In this document: positions 61,870-64,000 of the stretch, one piece after another
How positions within the stretch are numbered: position 1 is the first letter of the stretch
Layout of the letters: every line of letters starts with the position of its first letter
Program-made: the position numbers and the translations under genes
Notes under the pieces: model-generated
What the model was told of the DNA's origin: nothing
Seen by the model: only the letters and a program-made list of their open reading frames with translations
The model's database searches: none
Assembly: GCA_023439305.1 (NCBI GenBank)
Contig: JAEXOO010000031.1
Coordinates: 112,530-176,529, forward strand
Length of the DNA: 64,000 nucleotides
Direction of reading: 5' to 3'
From: Pseudomonadota bacterium
GTDB lineage: Bacteria; Pseudomonadota; Gammaproteobacteria; Burkholderiales; Burkholderiaceae_B

Positions 61870-61901
61870 ATGATTCAAATCATCAAATGATCTGATTTGA
61901 A
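61870..61901. promoter_or_regulatory. Nested inverted repeats, candidate operator of the TRAP operon
   Basis: TTCAAATCA (61874-61882) and TGATTTGAA (61893-61901) are exact inverted copies, and ATGATT-CA-AATCAT (61870-61883) is a second, overlapping palindrome. They lie about 110-140 bases before the small-permease start. A regulator, probably of GntR type given the other operons, is not encoded in view. Confidence 0.5.
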
Positions 61902-62010
61902 CGTACGCGACAGCGTTTCATCCTTTGCCGTCCCGTGCACAACCGTTGGACCCATTGCCAACCACCCGGAAAGATCCTTCAGAGATCCAGGGAAAACGGA
62001 GACTACCACT

Positions 62011-62523
62011 ATGAAAGTCCTCAGACAGCTGGACCTGCACCTGGAACGCTGCCTCATGCTCTGGCTTTACGCCTTCGTCGTCATTGTCATCGTCGTCGAA
62101 GTTCTGCGGCGCTTCGCCCTGGACTACTCCTCGCTCTGGGGAGAAGAAGCCGCCCGCTACGCCTTCATCTATCTGACCTGGATAGGTGCGGCCGCCGCCG
62201 TCAAAAGCAACGGCCACATCCGCATCGACCTGCTCTTCAATATCCTGCCGCCGCGCGGCATCGCCATGCTGAACATTCTGGCCGGCCTGTGCACCGTCCT
62301 GCTGGCCGTTTTCGCGCTGCGCCTGTCCTGGGAGCCGGTGGCCGTATCCATGCAATACGGCTCGGTAACTGACGGCCTGCGCCTGACCAAGGCCTGGTTC
62401 CTGTTCGCGGTGCCGTTCGGCTTCACGCTGGTGCTGGTGCGCGCCGTACAGATGACCTGGATCAGCGTGACCGACCTGATGCGCGGTTCGGTCAGCCTGC
62501 CCGACAGCAAACTTTTCGACTAA
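62011..62523 (+). CDS. TRAP transporter small permease (DctQ)
   Basis: A 170-residue protein with four hydrophobic segments and the DctQ motif LDYSSLWGEEAARYAFIYLTWIG (abbreviated) between the first two. ATG 62011 follows GGAGA and gives a normal cytoplasmic N-terminus; the open frame extends upstream into the promoter region without a credible start. It precedes the large permease by ten bases. No DctP receptor gene lies before it. Confidence 0.88.
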   Translation: MKVLRQLDLHLERCLMLWLYAFVVIVIVVEVLRRFALDYSSLWGEEAARYAFIYLTWIGAAAAVKSNGHIRIDLLFNILPPRGIAMLNILAGLCTVLLAVFALRLSWEPVAVSMQYGSVTDGLRLTKAWFLFAVPFGFTLVLVRAVQMTWISVTDLMRGSVSLPDSKLFD

Positions 62524-62533
62524 GAGAGCGACC

Positions 62534-63838
62534 ATGCTTTATTCCAACTACAGTGCCGAACTGAATGTCGGCATGGACGTGGCCGGCCCCCTGCTGCTGA
62601 TGCTGGCCCTGTTCGCCCTGGGCGTGCCGATCTGGGTATCCCTGGGCCTGACCGGCCTGGCCATGCTCTGGTTCACCGGCGCCCTGCCCCTGTCCCTGCT
62701 GGGCGAAAGCCTGTTCAACGGCGTGGACGCCTTTGCCCTGATCGCCATCCCGCTGTACCTGTTGACCGGCGACGCCCTGGTGCGCACGGGGCTGTCCGAC
62801 AAATTGCTGAACATCGCCGAAGCCACCATGGGTTCACTGCGCACCGGCATGGGCACCTCTACCGTGATGGGTTGTGGCTTCTTTGCCTGCATTTCCGGCT
62901 CCGACGCCGCCGGCTGCGCCGCCGTGGGCCGCATCACCTTCAGCCGCCTGGTGGACAAGGGCTATCCGCCCGCCTATGCCGCCGCGCTGGTGGCGGCCGG
63001 GTCCTGCACGGGCATCCTGATTCCGCCGTCCATCGCCTACATCATCGTGGGGCTGGTGCTGGGCGTGCCCGTCACCAGCCTGTTCCTGGCCGCCGCTATT
63101 CCCGGCGTCCTGGTGCTGGTCGCCATCATGATCACCAACATCCTGATCAACCGCCTGCGCGGCTACGAGCAAAGCAGCCAACGCTTTGACTGGAACCGCT
63201 GGCTGGCCGCCATGTGGGACGGTAAATATGCCCTGTCCATTCCCGTGGTGATTCTGGGCGGCATTTATTCGGGCCTGTTCACCCCTACGGAAGCCGCCGC
63301 CGTCGCCGTACTGATCACCCTGGGCATCGGGTTCTGGAAAAAGACCATCACCCTGGCCGATATTCCGAAGATGCTGGCCAGCTCGGCCAAGGTCAACGGC
63401 GTGATCGTGCCCATCATCGCCGTGGCCTTGCCGCTGGCGCAGGCGCTGGCTCTGGTGGAAGTGCCCCAGGCCTTCGCCAGCATGATCAGCGAGTTCACCA
63501 GCGATCCGGTCCTGATCATCCTGCTGATGCTGGCGATCTTCATGCTGGCCGGCTGCTTCATGGAAGCCACCCCGAACATCGTGATTCTGTCGCCCATCAT
63601 GTATCCGCTGGCTATGGAGATCGGCATGGATCCGCTGCACTTCTGCGTGTTCATGATCACCACCCTGGGGATCGGCTTCATCACTCCACCGCTGGGATTG
63701 AATCTGTTCGTCATTTCCGGCGTGACCGGCCAGCCCATTTTGCATGTGGCGCGCCACTCCATCGCCTATGTCATTGCCCTGGTCGCCGTCGCCCTGGTGA
63801 TCGCCTTCGTGCCTCAGCTTTCGCTCTGGGCCTTCTAA
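62534..63838 (+). CDS. TRAP transporter large permease (DctM)
   Basis: A 434-residue membrane protein with about 12 hydrophobic segments and DctM hallmarks: FFACISGSDAAGCAAVGRI, IPPSIAYIIVG, and TPPLGLNLFVISGV near the end. It is the transport subunit for the small permease at 62011. It ends ten bases before the SDR gene, so the three genes are probably one operon. The TRAP receptor may lie beyond the right edge. Confidence 0.92.
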   Translation: MLYSNYSAELNVGMDVAGPLLLMLALFALGVPIWVSLGLTGLAMLWFTGALPLSLLGESLFNGVDAFALIAIPLYLLTGDALVRTGLSDKLLNIAEATMGSLRTGMGTSTVMGCGFFACISGSDAAGCAAVGRITFSRLVDKGYPPAYAAALVAAGSCTGILIPPSIAYIIVGLVLGVPVTSLFLAAAIPGVLVLVAIMITNILINRLRGYEQSSQRFDWNRWLAAMWDGKYALSIPVVILGGIYSGLFTPTEAAAVAVLITLGIGFWKKTITLADIPKMLASSAKVNGVIVPIIAVALPLAQALALVEVPQAFASMISEFTSDPVLIILLMLAIFMLAGCFMEATPNIVILSPIMYPLAMEIGMDPLHFCVFMITTLGIGFITPPLGLNLFVISGVTGQPILHVARHSIAYVIALVAVALVIAFVPQLSLWAF

Positions 63839-63848
63839 GGAAAATCGC

Positions 63849-64000
63849 ATGTCTTTGTTTCAATCCCTGTTCTCCCTGGAAGGACGCCATGCCCTGGTGA
63901 CCGGTGGCGGCACCGGCCTGGCGGCGCAGATCGCCCTGGCTCTGCACGGCGCGGGCGCCCGCGTCACCCTGGCGGGGGGGGGGCCGCCCCCCCCCGCCGG
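63849..64000 (+). CDS. Short-chain dehydrogenase/reductase (5' end only)
   Basis: The first 50 codons are present. ATG 63849 starts MSLFQSLFSLEGRHALVTGGG and the cofactor loop TGGGTGLAAQIA follows, the Rossmann TGxxxG(I/L)G motif of SDRs. The sequence after about 63970 is runs of G and C that translate as AGGG-PPPP and are probably not genuine, so the remainder cannot be read. The neighbouring TRAP genes suggest a sugar-acid or polyol dehydrogenase. Confidence 0.8.
   Translation, partial: MSLFQSLFSLEGRHALVTGGGTGLAAQIALALHGAGARVTLAGGGPPPPA

Overview
The window looks like a chromosomal segment of a betaproteobacterium of order Burkholderiales, most probably family Alcaligenaceae (the Bordetella / Achromobacter / Pusillimonas / Castellaniella circle). 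The basis is the high-GC coding, four Bug/TctC-type periplasmic receptors (three of them without their own TctA/TctB), several one-purpose catabolic operons each with its own GntR, DeoR or LysR regulator, and little core metabolism apart from nadE and one tRNA-Leu. The genus cannot be fixed from sequence reading alone.

Layout. 1-5.99 kb: a minus-strand Ugp-type operon (GlpR-like DeoR regulator, ABC ATPase, binding protein, two permeases, GpdQ-like phosphodiesterase), with a perfect 16-bp palindrome in front. 5.99-7.2 kb: exported peroxiredoxin and an NnrU-family membrane protein. 7.3-10.2 kb: a complete TctCBA tripartite transporter. 10.3-11.9 kb: an APH(6)-like kinase and a Phd/VapC toxin-antitoxin pair. 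11.9-19.8 kb: a nine-gene minus-strand catabolic operon (FAH-family hydrolase, NitT/TauT-type ABC transporter, two VOC/extradiol-like proteins, DapA-like aldolase, kynurenine-formamidase-like hydrolase, RutE-like nitroreductase) with a GntR regulator. 20.0-23.5 kb: rhomboid protease, PhoD-like phosphatase, and a small exported CxxC protein.

23.7-38.2 kb is a divergent catabolic regulon around a second GntR regulator. The minus arm holds a Bug receptor, ThDP enzyme, GMC oxidoreductase, CMD protein, metallo-beta-lactamase-fold hydrolase and a TRAP transporter. The plus arm holds a Bug receptor, aldehyde dehydrogenase, a second ThDP enzyme and an aldo/keto reductase. The 12-bp palindrome AATGTCGACATT occurs exactly three times, once in front of each arm and once in front of the regulator, and is very probably its operator.

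38.70-51.41 kb is a genomic island in the 3' end of a tRNA-Leu(CAA) gene. It is bounded by 54-bp direct repeats with one mismatch. The intact tRNA is at 51354-51438, the remnant tRNA 3' half at 38700-38753, and a dead integrase fragment lies beside the intact tRNA. The cargo is defence-like: an AT-rich cassette (sce7726-like protein convergent to a GNAT - ImmA/IrrE - Beta-family operon), a decayed VbhA-type antitoxin lacking its Fic toxin, and a type I restriction-modification set (hsdM, hsdS, hsdR) with a YgjP-type metallopeptidase and a separate Fic protein. The sce7726/Beta/ImmA/GNAT cassette is my best candidate for an undescribed system.

51.5-59.5 kb: a LysR regulator divergent from an acyl-CoA degradation operon (enoyl-CoA hydratase, Cys-less thiolase-like protein, DUF35 Zn-ribbon protein, glutaryl-CoA-dehydrogenase-like enzyme, ADP-forming acyl-CoA synthetase, Bug receptor). 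59.5-64 kb: AI-2E-family permease, nadE, two TRAP permease subunits and the start of an SDR gene. The last ~30 bases are G/C homopolymers and look like a damaged sequence end.
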